From an uncultured Clostridiaceae bacterium (lineage in GTDB: Bacteria > Bacillota > Clostridia > TANB77 > CAG-508), in the NCBI GenBank assembly GCA_949902805.1, contig CATLDI010000008.1:1-43844 (forward strand): a stretch of 43,844 nt of DNA. The letters run 5' to 3'. Of this stretch, positions 8,551 to 15,588 are shown one piece after another. A program made the position numbers and the translations under genes. The notes beneath the pieces were generated by a model that had not been told where the DNA came from, made no database searches, and saw nothing but the letters and a program-made list of their open reading frames with translations. How positions within the stretch are numbered: position 1 is the stretch's first letter; each line of letters starts with the position of its first letter.

Positions 8551-8593
8551 ATATACACTATATTTAATATAAAAATTAGATACTACAAAATTA
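8519..8593. repeat. Perfect 28-bp inverted repeat
   Basis: The arms 8519-8546 and 8566-8593 are exact reverse complements and enclose a 19-nt AT-rich loop. The element lies between rpoD and the converging surface-protein gene. It may be a bidirectional terminator or a small palindromic element. The rest of the gap, 8594-8698, shows nothing further that I recognise. Confidence 0.8.
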
Positions 8594-8698
8594 TATTTTT
8601 AGGGTTCACTTGTTTCAATATTCTCATTATCTACAGTTTACAGTCTTATTATATTACGATATTCGCATTTTACTAGTAGTTTTAGTAATTTTTTATAC

Positions 8699-10328
8699 TT
8701 ATTTGTAAATTACAACACGAAAACCTATTCCATTGCTCCCGTTATTGGAAGAGTAGAAACGGTCTGCAGCAGGAGTTGCGATACCGTCGTGGACGAAAGA
8801 ACCGTCCTCGAATGATAAAATAATTACTGCCATTTCTTACACAATTCTCTGTCGTCCATTCGCTTACGTTACCAGCCATATCATAGACATTATTTATTGA
8901 GTAGTATCCAGTCGTCGATCGCCTCGCATTCTCAGACACATCACTGAGCCATCCTTTGCCACGTGAATAAATATCATATCGAGCATTTACTTCTTTATTA
9001 TCTGATGAGTTTACCATCCATTGTAGGGTTGTATCCCATGCTGCTCCACTTATCAAGGTCGAGTGTACTCCTGTTGCTTCATAGTCTATCATTTTTTTAG
9101 ATAATGATATTGCTTGAGATCTTGTAACTACATTCCATACGCCTTTATTTGCTTTTGAAAATGGCAAAAATGTTCCATCTGTTGGTGTTCTTTCACTTGA
9201 ACTAAAGCTATAATTTTCTTTTGTTCCTTCAATTCCTGCTTCATATTTTGCTATATAAAATCCTCCATACCAGTGTACACTGTCTTCTATGGCTTGCACG
9301 CTATTATCTTCTGGATTAACAGTTGTATCTGTTGGCAATAAGCCGTAAGAACTTGAATTATATTTCCCTGTTGTTGTTTTTTGAAATATCTGTACTTCAT
9401 CTCCATTACTTTGTGCTACTTGTTGCTCTTCTGCTGTTAATACACATGGTACCCATACAAATTCATTTCCTATCGAACTTGTTTCTCCTATTATTGTATA
9501 ACCACTATTCCATGTTCCTACTCCTGTATATTTAAAGCCTTTTGGTATATACGGGTCGTTATAGGCTCCTCCTACGTATCCACTTGTTCCTGGTGTTCCT
9601 TTTGATTTTGCTACTGTTATTGTACATTCTGCTTTTATTGTATTATTATTCTTTGCTTTTACTGTTATTGTTGCTGTACCTTCTTTTACTGCTGTTATTT
9701 CTCCTTGTTCATTTACTGTTGCTATTTCTATATTACTGCTTGTCCATTCTACTTCTTTATTTGTTATGTTTTCTGGTTCTATTGTTATTGTTAGTGTTTC
9801 TTTTTTCCCTTCTTCTAGTTCTAGGATGTTTTTGTTTAGTATTATATTACTTATTTTTTCTTCACTTGGATTTTCTGGTGTTGGTGGGCTTATTTGTTCG
9901 TTATTTAGTATATCTTCTATTGAAATAAAGTGGTCTCCTTTATCTGTTATTATTCCTGTTATATTGCCTTCTTCATCTTTTTGCACTTCCCCATATTTGT
10001 CTAATATTTCTATTAGTTTATCTTGTATTATTTTTCCATTACTACCTAATTGTTCTGTTAATATGTCCATTTGTATCTGCTCTTTTGTTGTTGCTATTTC
10101 CATTTGCCTTTTTGCTTCTTTTGCTTTTGTGAATATTCCATTTTCTCCTAAGGTTAGGTTTATTGCTACGCTGGCTAGTATTAGTAGGACTATTATTGTT
10201 ATTACTAGGGATATTAGGGTTATTCCGCTCGTTGGCGTTTCTTGGGCAGACACGAGGCCTGCTTCTACAATTGTTTTTTGGATATTTTCTGTTTTAGTCT
10301 TTTGTCTTTGCTTCTTGGTTTGTTTCAT
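8699..10328 (-). CDS. Prepilin-like surface protein with BIG2 and formylglycine-enzyme-like domain; +1 frame break at CGG
   Basis: The zero frame ends at 8742 (528 aa). Skipping one base at 8804 restores a 542-residue protein ending GGSFVHDG...GSNGIGFRVV, the normal C-terminus of formylglycine-generating-enzyme (FGE/SUMF1) folds. Domains: a basic N-terminus; a prepilin-like hydrophobic segment (cleavage after G35, then ITLISLVITIIVLLILASVA); a coiled stretch (62-110); a BIG2 immunoglobulin-like domain (about 159-241); and an FGE/C-type-lectin-fold domain from about 262, with EFVWVPC, GGFYIAKYEAG and YDMAGNVSEW. It is probably displayed on the surface or on a pilus. Enzymatic FGE activity is unlikely to be the role; such folds often act as binding modules. 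It is transcribed from a strong promoter through a leader of about 250 nt. Confidence 0.8.
8802..8804 (-). other. CGG +1 frame-break site 1 (surface protein)
   Basis: On the coding strand CGA GGA CGG TTC is read in frame 0. Dropping the C (base 8804) gives CGA GGA GGT TCT, the expected R-G-G-S-F motif, and the frame then stays open to TAA at 8699-8701. A second CGG downstream (D-G-I) falls out of frame only after the shift. Confidence 0.75.
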
Positions 10329-10384
10329 TTTCTTGTTTTTCCTCTCTTTCTTTTGTTTTCTTTGTTTTCTACCTTCTTTGTTTG

Positions 10385-10432
10385 TGTTTGGGTAGTTTCT
10401 TCGAAGGCGGGTGATTGGTAATTGCCCCTACA
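10385..10432 (-). repeat. TGTAGGGGC-type palindromic repeat, copy 2
   Basis: On the minus strand AATGTAGGGGCAATTACC...GCCTTCGAAGAAACTACCC. It lies in the leader of the surface-protein gene, at the same relative position as copy 1 ahead of the decayed paralogue. Confidence 0.65.
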
Positions 10433-10440
10433 TTCATTTT

Positions 10441-10506
10441 GGGTTATCTACATTTTATGGATGTAATCCAGTAAATTCTCTGTAGTATTCCTTACCAATT
10501 AAGCCC
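10441..10506 (-). other. Structured leader copy B of the prepilin-like surface protein
   Basis: On the minus strand GGGCTTA (10506-10500) pairs with TAACCC (10446-10441) with one bulge, and CTACA (10485-10481) pairs with TGTAG (10452-10448). Segments GGTAAGGAATACT and AGAATTTACT match leader copy A at 2311-2371, and the flanking stems differ in sequence but still pair. This supports a conserved cis-acting RNA or a duplicated leader. Confidence 0.45.
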
Positions 10507-10581
10507 TACAGTTTTTCGTAGTTTTTCTTGATTTATTGTATTACATATAGGTTTATGTCTTAATACCCGACAGTTTTTTTT

Positions 10582-10610
10582 ATTATAACATTATTGATTT
10601 GATAAAGCAA
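10582..10610 (-). promoter_or_regulatory. Promoter of the prepilin-like surface protein gene
   Basis: Minus strand TTGCTT (10605-10610), 17-nt spacer, TATAAT (10582-10587). Transcription would start near 10575, leaving about 250 nt of untranslated leader. Two copies of TTAATAYCCGACA flank this promoter (10559-10572 and 10653-10666) and could be operator sites. Confidence 0.65.
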
Positions 10611-10793
10611 TATTAGAATAAAATGTTATTGGTTATATTTTGACATAATGCTCTTAATATCCGACACTTTTTAATTAATTGTATATTAAATGTGAGTAAA
10701 ATTATGTAAAAACGTTAATAACAAAAAACAAGTTATCTATTGTCTTTTATGAAGTCAAAATATATAATTACATAAAATAAAAGGAGTGATTAA

Positions 10794-11534
10794 CAAAGGA
10801 AAAATAAAGGAATAACACTAATTTCACTAGTAATAACAATAATAGTATTAATTATATTAGCGAGTGTAGCGATATACTTTAGTTTGGAAAGTAATGGTAT
10901 ATTCATAAAAACAAAACAAGCAAAAGAAGCTACAAATAAACAAACAGCAACAGAGAAAATAAATTTAAAAATAGCAACAGCCCAAATGAACAAATATGCA
11001 GAAAAACAAGAAATGCAAACACTAAAAGAATTGTCAGAAGTATTAAAAGAAGATGAAGAAATAAAATATGTAACAGAAAAAAGCCAAGTAGCAGATACAA
11101 AATATGAAGTAGGGAAAAACCCAAGTTCAATATTTACAAAATTAAATGAATATCCATACGAATTTGAAATAAATTCATCATTACAATTAGCAAGTATAGA
11201 TGGAATAAAAATTGCTACAACACAAAATAATAGCTTTATAGCACCAAACTACAAAAATTTAATAGATATAACACAACATAATAGTAATACAAATCAATAT
11301 ACAGCTATAGATGACGGATATATTATGATGCCAACAATTGCAGTAATAAATGGTACTAATATACAGGTTTATATTGACGACGTATTAATTGCCTATGTGG
11401 GGAATACACTGGGAGGTTATATAAGACAAAATATAATGTTACCTATAGCTAAAAACTCAACTGTATACTGGAAAGTGCCTACAGGCTCTGTAAGTGAACA
11501 TATTCCATCCATGTATTTTGTCCCATGCAAATAA
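10794..11534 (+). CDS. Prepilin-like protein without a recognisable start codon
   Basis: The open frame from 10794 encodes NKGITLISLVITIIVLIILA (a prepilin-like cleavage site and hydrophobic helix), then SVAIYFSLESNGIFIKTKQA, and a soluble C-terminal domain of about 200 residues with no recognised family. AAGGAG (10781-10786) is well placed for a start near 10793, but no ATG, GTG or TTG exists there in this frame; TAA is at 10791. A single missing A in the A-run near 10801 would link it to another frame. Either it begins at a non-standard codon, has lost its start, or contains a sequence error. The first standard start in frame is TTG at 10884, which would delete the whole signal helix. It shares the NGIF-KTK motif with the other two prepilin-like loci. 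Confidence 0.6.
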   Translation, partial: QRKNKGITLISLVITIIVLIILASVAIYFSLESNGIFIKTKQAKEATNKQTATEKINLKIATAQMNKYAEKQEMQTLKELSEVLKEDEEIKYVTEKSQVADTKYEVGKNPSSIFTKLNEYPYEFEINSSLQLASIDGIKIATTQNNSFIAPNYKNLIDITQHNSNTNQYTAIDDGYIMMPTIAVINGTNIQVYIDDVLIAYVGNTLGGYIRQNIMLPIAKNSTVYWKVPTGSVSEHIPSMYFVPCK

Positions 11535-11545
11535 TCAAATATATA

Positions 11546-11576
11546 ATAAAAAAGGGGCTGTAAAGTCCCTCTTTTA
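11546..11576. terminator. Bidirectional terminator
   Basis: AAAAAAGGG...CCCTCTTTT: a short GC stem flanked by A-run and T-run between converging genes ending at 11534 and 11578. Confidence 0.55.
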
Positions 11577-11577
11577 A

Positions 11578-12501
11578 CTATTCCTTTTTAGCTTTTTTAC
11601 CATCTTTGACAACTTCAGTAATAGCACCTAAGCTTCCTAAAGCACTTGTTGCGTCAAATGGAATAAATACTTTATTTGCTTCTCCATTTGCAACATCTTT
11701 TAAGGCTTCTAAAGATTTTAATTGTACTAATTTTTCATCAGGTTTAGCTTTCATCATTGCTTCATATACCATATGTATTTCTTCAGCTTTAGCTTCAGCT
11801 ACTTTTTTTATAGCTTCAGCCTCACCAGTTGCTCTTCTTATTTTAGATTCTTTATCAGCTTCTGCTTCTAATATAGCAGCTTCTTTCTTACCTTCAGCAA
11901 GAGTAATTGCAGATTGTCTTTCACCTTCAGCTTGTAAAATTAGAGCTCTTTTATTTCTTTCAGCATTCATTTGTTTTTCCATTGCATCTCTAATGTCTGC
12001 TGGTGGAGTAATGTCTTTAATTTCAACTCTATCAATTTTACATCCCCATTGGTCAGTAGCCTCATCAAGTATTACTCTTAATTTATCATTAATAGCATCT
12101 CTTGAACTAAATGTTTCATCTAAATCCATTTTACCAACAATATCACGAATTGTAGTAATAGCTAGGTATTCAATACCTTTCTTTAAACTTTGAATTTCAT
12201 AAACTGCTTTTGCAGGGTCTGTAATTTTGTAGAAAACTACAGTATCTATTGTAATAGTAACATTATCTTTAGTAATAACACCTTGTGGTGGTATATCCAT
12301 AGTTTGTTGTTTTAAACTTACAATACTACGAACATGGTCAATAAATGGAATAATTATTGTAAGACCAGCATCAGCTATTTTATGAAATTTACCAAGTCTT
12401 TCAATAATATAAACTTCAGATTGTTTAACAACCTTGATTGTTTTAAATGCAATTAATAATATAATAGCAAGTAAAACGATTAAAACTATAAATCCTTCCA
12501 T
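11578..12501 (-). CDS. SPFH/Band 7 membrane scaffold protein (stomatin/QmcA-like)
   Basis: 307 residues: an N-terminal membrane helix (2-22), a Band 7 domain (about 24-180, with VIERLGKFHKIADAGLTIIIPFID), then a long Ala/Glu/Lys-rich coiled coil (about 185-245) ending in a short C-terminal domain. Such proteins oligomerise into membrane scaffolds that organise fluid or lipid microdomains and often control proteases. AAAGGAGG precedes the ATG. It lies downstream of nfeD on the same strand, the classic nfeD-stomatin pairing. The roughly 200-nt gap between the two genes contains heptanucleotide repeats. No in-frame CGG. Confidence 0.92.
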   Translation of the reverse strand: MEGFIVLIVLLAIILLIAFKTIKVVKQSEVYIIERLGKFHKIADAGLTIIIPFIDHVRSIVSLKQQTMDIPPQGVITKDNVTITIDTVVFYKITDPAKAVYEIQSLKKGIEYLAITTIRDIVGKMDLDETFSSRDAINDKLRVILDEATDQWGCKIDRVEIKDITPPADIRDAMEKQMNAERNKRALILQAEGERQSAITLAEGKKEAAILEAEADKESKIRRATGEAEAIKKVAEAKAEEIHMVYEAMMKAKPDEKLVQLKSLEALKDVANGEANKVFIPFDATSALGSLGAITEVVKDGKKAKKE

Positions 12502-12521
12502 TAAAATATCCTCCTTTTTTG

Positions 12522-12692
12522 TTTTAAAAGTCAGAAGTCGGATGCCAGAGGTCGGAATACCTCAGATTAGATTTCTGACATTTATTTTTTAGAGGTTGGA
12601 AGTTGGAGGTTAGATGTTGGAATTTTGAGCAAATTCTTCAAAGTATTTACCCTACTTTCCAACTTCCAACTTCTAACTTCAAACTTCTAATT
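12522..12692. repeat. Heptanucleotide repeat tracts in inverted arrangement
   Basis: Imperfect 7-nt units (AGTCAGA, AGTCGGA, GGTCGGA; then AGGTTGG, AAGTTGG, AGGTTAG) run through 12525-12618. A complementary tract (CCAACTT, CCAACTT, CTAACTT, CAAACTT) lies at 12658-12690. The tracts 12594-12620 and 12655-12685 can pair, and between them lies a decayed TGTAGGG-like core. The whole tract sits between nfeD and the SPFH gene. Confidence 0.7.
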
Positions 12693-12697
12693 AATAA

Positions 12698-13151
12698 CTA
12701 TTTTGTAATTTCTGAATTAACTACAATTGGTTCTACCACTGCTTTAACACCATCTATTCTAATAATTTTAACCTCAGTTTCTTTTTCTATTGTAACATCA
12801 TTTTCAGTTTTTGCAGACCATATTTCATTAGATATTTTAATTTGTCCTACTCCAACTGTATTATTAATATCTTGAATTACAATCCCTTTTTTACCAATTA
12901 TAGAATATGCATTTGTTTCAACCTTTTTATCTTTTCTAGTAAATCTATCAACAAGAGGTTTTGTTAAAAATAATAATATTACAGAAGAAACTAAAAATAC
13001 AATAGCTTGGAGTAATATATTATCAGAACAAAACAAACTGACAATCATAGTAATAAGTGCACCTATACCAAACCAAAATACGAAAAATCCGTACAGTAGC
13101 CATTTCAATTACAAAGCACACTCCAGCGATTATAAGCCATGCATACCACAT
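12698..13151 (-). CDS. NfeD-like membrane protein; +1 frame break at CGG
   Basis: The zero frame from the well-placed start (ATG 13151, AAGGAGG 7 nt upstream) reads MWYAWLIIAGVCFVIEMATV and then hits CGG at 13091-13089. Skipping the C continues GFFVFWFGIGALITMIVSL..., giving a 150-residue NfeD protein with three or four membrane helices and a C-terminal OB-fold (about 85-145, IIGKKGIVIQDI...). The family partners SPFH proteins in membrane microdomains, and the SPFH gene is next in the operon. The expected short-NfeD pattern E-x-A-T-x-G-F crosses the frame break exactly. Without recoding only 20 conserved residues would be made, or a form lacking the first helix from TTG 13105. Confidence 0.85.
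13089..13091 (-). other. CGG +1 frame-break site 2 (nfeD)
   Basis: Coding strand GCT ACT GTA CGG ATT. Dropping C13091 gives GTA GGA TTT TTC, V-G-F-F, and the NfeD frame stays open to its end. Confidence 0.78.
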
Positions 13152-13263
13152 AATAAACCTCCTTATATAAATTACTCACAATATAATTATAGCATAAATA
13201 TGGAAAAAAAGAAATACATTGGCAAAAAAATATAAATATGTATATGTATAGCATTTTATTGCA

Positions 13264-13290
13264 TAAGAAAAACGAGAGCAAAGCTCTTGT
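13264..13290 (-). terminator. Terminator of the orphan gene at 13590
   Basis: Minus strand ACAAGAGC-TTT-GCTCTCGT followed by TTTTTC. Confidence 0.7.
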
Positions 13291-13590
13291 TTAAATGTGA
13301 TCATGCTGCAACTCATACTCAAAGAAATCCTCAATACTCTGTACTTTATCTGCATATTTGCACCTATCAAGTATTGTTTCAAGTTTTGCATCTATATCAT
13401 GTGTATTTGGAATAATTGGACATATACCTAAAATAGGAATAACTGTGTCTAAAGGTAAAGATCCCTCCTTTTTGTATTCTGTGCAAAGGTCATTTAAAGA
13501 CCGCCCAAGTAATAGGAACTCTTCAGGAGTTAAAACCGTAAATATTGCATTACGTTCATTTTCAGTTACAATTCTTTTGCTGTCACACAT
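13291..13590 (-). CDS. Uncharacterised 99-residue protein
   Basis: Not recognised. Small soluble acidic protein containing TVLTPEEFLLLGRSLNDL and a C-terminal FFEYELQHDHI. AAAAGGAG precedes the ATG and a terminator follows, so it is probably expressed as a single gene. It contains one in-frame CGG (13503-13501, LGRSL) read without a shift; a +1 shift there would meet a stop after two more codons. It uses more CTT, CCT and GGG codons than its neighbours, which may point to acquisition by transfer. Confidence 0.7.
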   Translation of the reverse strand: MCDSKRIVTENERNAIFTVLTPEEFLLLGRSLNDLCTEYKKEGSLPLDTVIPILGICPIIPNTHDIDAKLETILDRCKYADKVQSIEDFFEYELQHDHI

Positions 13591-13733
13591 AATTTAATCT
13601 CCTTTTCTATACAAAAAATGTTAATAGATAATTAAATTATAACATGAATTGACATAAAAATCAAATTTTGCTCTTTAAAATTTGTAAAAACTATGTTAAA
13701 ATAAGAAAAGTACAAAAGGGAGAGGAATAAAAA

Positions 13734-15059
13734 ATGAAAAAAATAGCATTTTGCACACTAGGATGCAAAGTAAATCAATACGAAACAAATGCAATGATAG
13801 AGCAATTTATGAAAAAAGGATATGAAATAGTAGCTTTCGAAGAAAAAGCAGACATATATATAATAAACACCTGTACAGTAACAAACATGGCAGATAGAAA
13901 ATCAAGGCAAATGTTAAGAAGAGTAAAAGAAATAAATAGTAATGCTTTAGTAGTTGCTTGTGGTTGTTATGCCCAAGTAGCAAAAGAAGAACTAGAAAAA
14001 ATACCAGAAATAGACCTAATATATGGCACAAACGAAAAAAACAAAATAGCCGACTACATCGAAAATTTCCAATTGGGGACGTTTCCAAATGAGAAATCTG
14101 TCCCTTTTGGGAACCTAACTAATGGAAAGGTAACAGACGTAATGTATCAAAAAGAATTCTTAGACTTTGGAACAACTTCATACACAGAAAAAACAAGAGC
14201 AGTAGTAAAAGTTCAAGATGGTTGTGATAGGTTTTGTAGCTACTGTATAATTCCATATGCTAGAGGCCATGTAAGAAGTAGAAAAATAGAAAGTATTGTG
14301 GAAGAAGTAAAAGCAATTGCAGAAGAAGGAATAAAAGAGGTAGTTATAACAGGTATTCACGTTGCTTCTTATGGAAAAGATTTTAAAGAGAATATAGGCT
14401 TAATAGATTTATTAGAAGAAATAAATAAAATAGAAGGAATTAAAAGAATAAGGCTTAGCTCAATAGAACCAACAATAATAACAGAAGAATTTTTAGCAAG
14501 GCTAACAAAGCTAGAAAAAATATGTGACCACTTCCACTTATCACTTCAAAGCGGATGTGATGAAACCTTAAAAAGAATGAATAGAAGGTATACTACAGAA
14601 GAGTTTAAGAAAAGCGCAGAGCTTCTAAAAAAAGCATATCCAAATGTAGCATTAACAACTGATATAATAGTAGGCTTCCCAGGAGAAACAGATGAAGAAT
14701 TTGAAAACACATATCAATTTTTAAAGGATATAAATTTTTATATGATGCATATATTTAAATATTCACCAAGAAAAGGAACGAAGGCAGCAGTAATGGCAAA
14801 TCAAATAGATGGAAAATTAAAAGAAGAAAGAAGTAGAAGGTTAATAGAGCTATCTAATAAAAATGAAATAGAACATAATGAAAGATATATAGGAAAAGAA
14901 GTAGAAGTTCTATTTGAAGAAAAAGAAGGGGACTATATAAAAGGCCATACTACTAATTATATGGTTGTAAAAGTACCATATAGAGAAATAGAAAATACAA
15001 TTGAGAAAGTTAAAATTGAAAAAATAGAAAATTTAGAATTAGTAGGAAAAAGTAAATAA
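13734..15059 (+). CDS. mtaB: tRNA t6A37 methylthiotransferase MtaB
   Basis: 441-residue radical-SAM enzyme that converts t6A37 to ms2t6A in tRNAs reading ANN codons. N-terminal cluster cysteines are C11, C47 and C78; the radical SAM motif is C164/C168/C171 (DGCDRFCSYC); a TRAM-like C-terminus is present. The TLGCKVNQYE start is diagnostic of MtaB rather than RimO. Residues about 112-131 (FQLGTFPNEKSVPFGNLTNG) are encoded by a palindromic GGGGAC...GTCCC repeat and look like an in-frame insertion in a variable linker between the domains. No in-frame CGG. Confidence 0.93.
   Translation: MKKIAFCTLGCKVNQYETNAMIEQFMKKGYEIVAFEEKADIYIINTCTVTNMADRKSRQMLRRVKEINSNALVVACGCYAQVAKEELEKIPEIDLIYGTNEKNKIADYIENFQLGTFPNEKSVPFGNLTNGKVTDVMYQKEFLDFGTTSYTEKTRAVVKVQDGCDRFCSYCIIPYARGHVRSRKIESIVEEVKAIAEEGIKEVVITGIHVASYGKDFKENIGLIDLLEEINKIEGIKRIRLSSIEPTIITEEFLARLTKLEKICDHFHLSLQSGCDETLKRMNRRYTTEEFKKSAELLKKAYPNVALTTDIIVGFPGETDEEFENTYQFLKDINFYMMHIFKYSPRKGTKAAVMANQIDGKLKEERSRRLIELSNKNEIEHNERYIGKEVEVLFEEKEGDYIKGHTTNYMVVKVPYREIENTIEKVKIEKIENLELVGKSK
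14069..14110 (+). repeat. Palindromic repeat inside the mtaB coding sequence
   Basis: CCAA (14069-14072) pairs with TTGG (14107-14110), and GGGAC (14076-14080) pairs with GTCCC (14100-14104). It resembles intergenic GGGGACG...CGTCCCC palindromes but is read through as protein between the methylthiotransferase and radical SAM domains. Confidence 0.6.
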
Positions 15060-15060
15060 G

Positions 15061-15089
15061 TTGACATATTGAATGGGTTAATATATAAT
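15061..15089 (+). promoter_or_regulatory. Consensus sigma-A promoter
   Basis: TTGACA (15061-15066), 17 nt, TATAAT (15084-15089), starting just after the mtaB stop and driving the orphan gene at 15147. Confidence 0.8.
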
Positions 15090-15146
15090 AGAAAAAGTTT
15101 TAAGAAAGTAATAGATAAACCAATTCTTAAGTAAGGAGGAAAAAAT

Positions 15147-15458
15147 ATGAGAAAAATTGATTTGAAGGAGATTTTACGGGATATTTTGATAGCTAATAAC
15201 ATTTCAGAAGAAAATTTTTCTATGAACGGGTATAAAGAAAATGCAATATGTATAGAAAAAATTTCAGATGGATACATGGTATATGAAGCCAAAGAAGGAA
15301 AAAAATATGATACTACAAGATGTGAAAGACTTCTTAAGGCATGCTATTGTGTTATTTCAAAAGTAGGGATAGACATACCTCAAATAATTGAAATGAAGTC
15401 GACCTTTACAGATAATGTTATATATAAAGCATTAGAAGAATTAGGTATTGAAGATTAA
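15147..15458 (+). CDS. Uncharacterised 103-residue protein
   Basis: Not recognised. Small soluble alpha/beta-looking protein with no membrane segment. It has a perfect consensus promoter, a strong ribosome binding site (TAAGGAGGA) and its own terminator, so it is likely highly expressed. Codon 11 is CGG (15177-15179, EILRDIL) and is read in frame without a shift; shifting would stop after three codons. It is therefore one of the exceptions to the CGG frame-break rule. Confidence 0.75.
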   Translation: MRKIDLKEILRDILIANNISEENFSMNGYKENAICIEKISDGYMVYEAKEGKKYDTTRCERLLKACYCVISKVGIDIPQIIEMKSTFTDNVIYKALEELGIED

Positions 15459-15462
15459 ATAT

Positions 15463-15500
15463 AAAAAAGCTGGAGTTCAAAATTGAACTTCAGCTTTTTA
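15463..15500 (+). terminator. Rho-independent terminator
   Basis: AAAAAGCTGGAGTTCAA pairs with TTGAACTTCAGCTTTTT (one G-T pair), with a 2-nt centre and a T-run. Confidence 0.85.
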
Positions 15501-15523
15501 GTTAAAATAATTAACCAGAAACC

Positions 15524-15552
15524 TTGATTTTTAAGCCTGATTGTAATATAAT
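15524..15552 (+). promoter_or_regulatory. Promoter of alaS
   Basis: TTGATT (15524-15529), 17 nt, TATAAT (15547-15552). The leader is only about 30 nt, too short for a T-box. Confidence 0.7.
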
Positions 15553-15588
15553 TTCAAATAATGTTATAGAAAATAATAGGAGGAAAAA

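Noticed and set aside
9542-9928. Leucine-rich plus-strand open frames opposite the surface-protein gene
   Set aside because: They are antisense shadows of a low-complexity coding region, with no ribosome binding sites or family resemblance.
8699-10328. Complete diversity-generating retroelement
   Set aside because: No reverse transcriptase, template repeat or adenine-biased variation is visible in the window.
15553-15588. T-box leader upstream of alaS
   Set aside because: A good promoter lies at 15524-15552, leaving a leader of about 30 nt, far too short.
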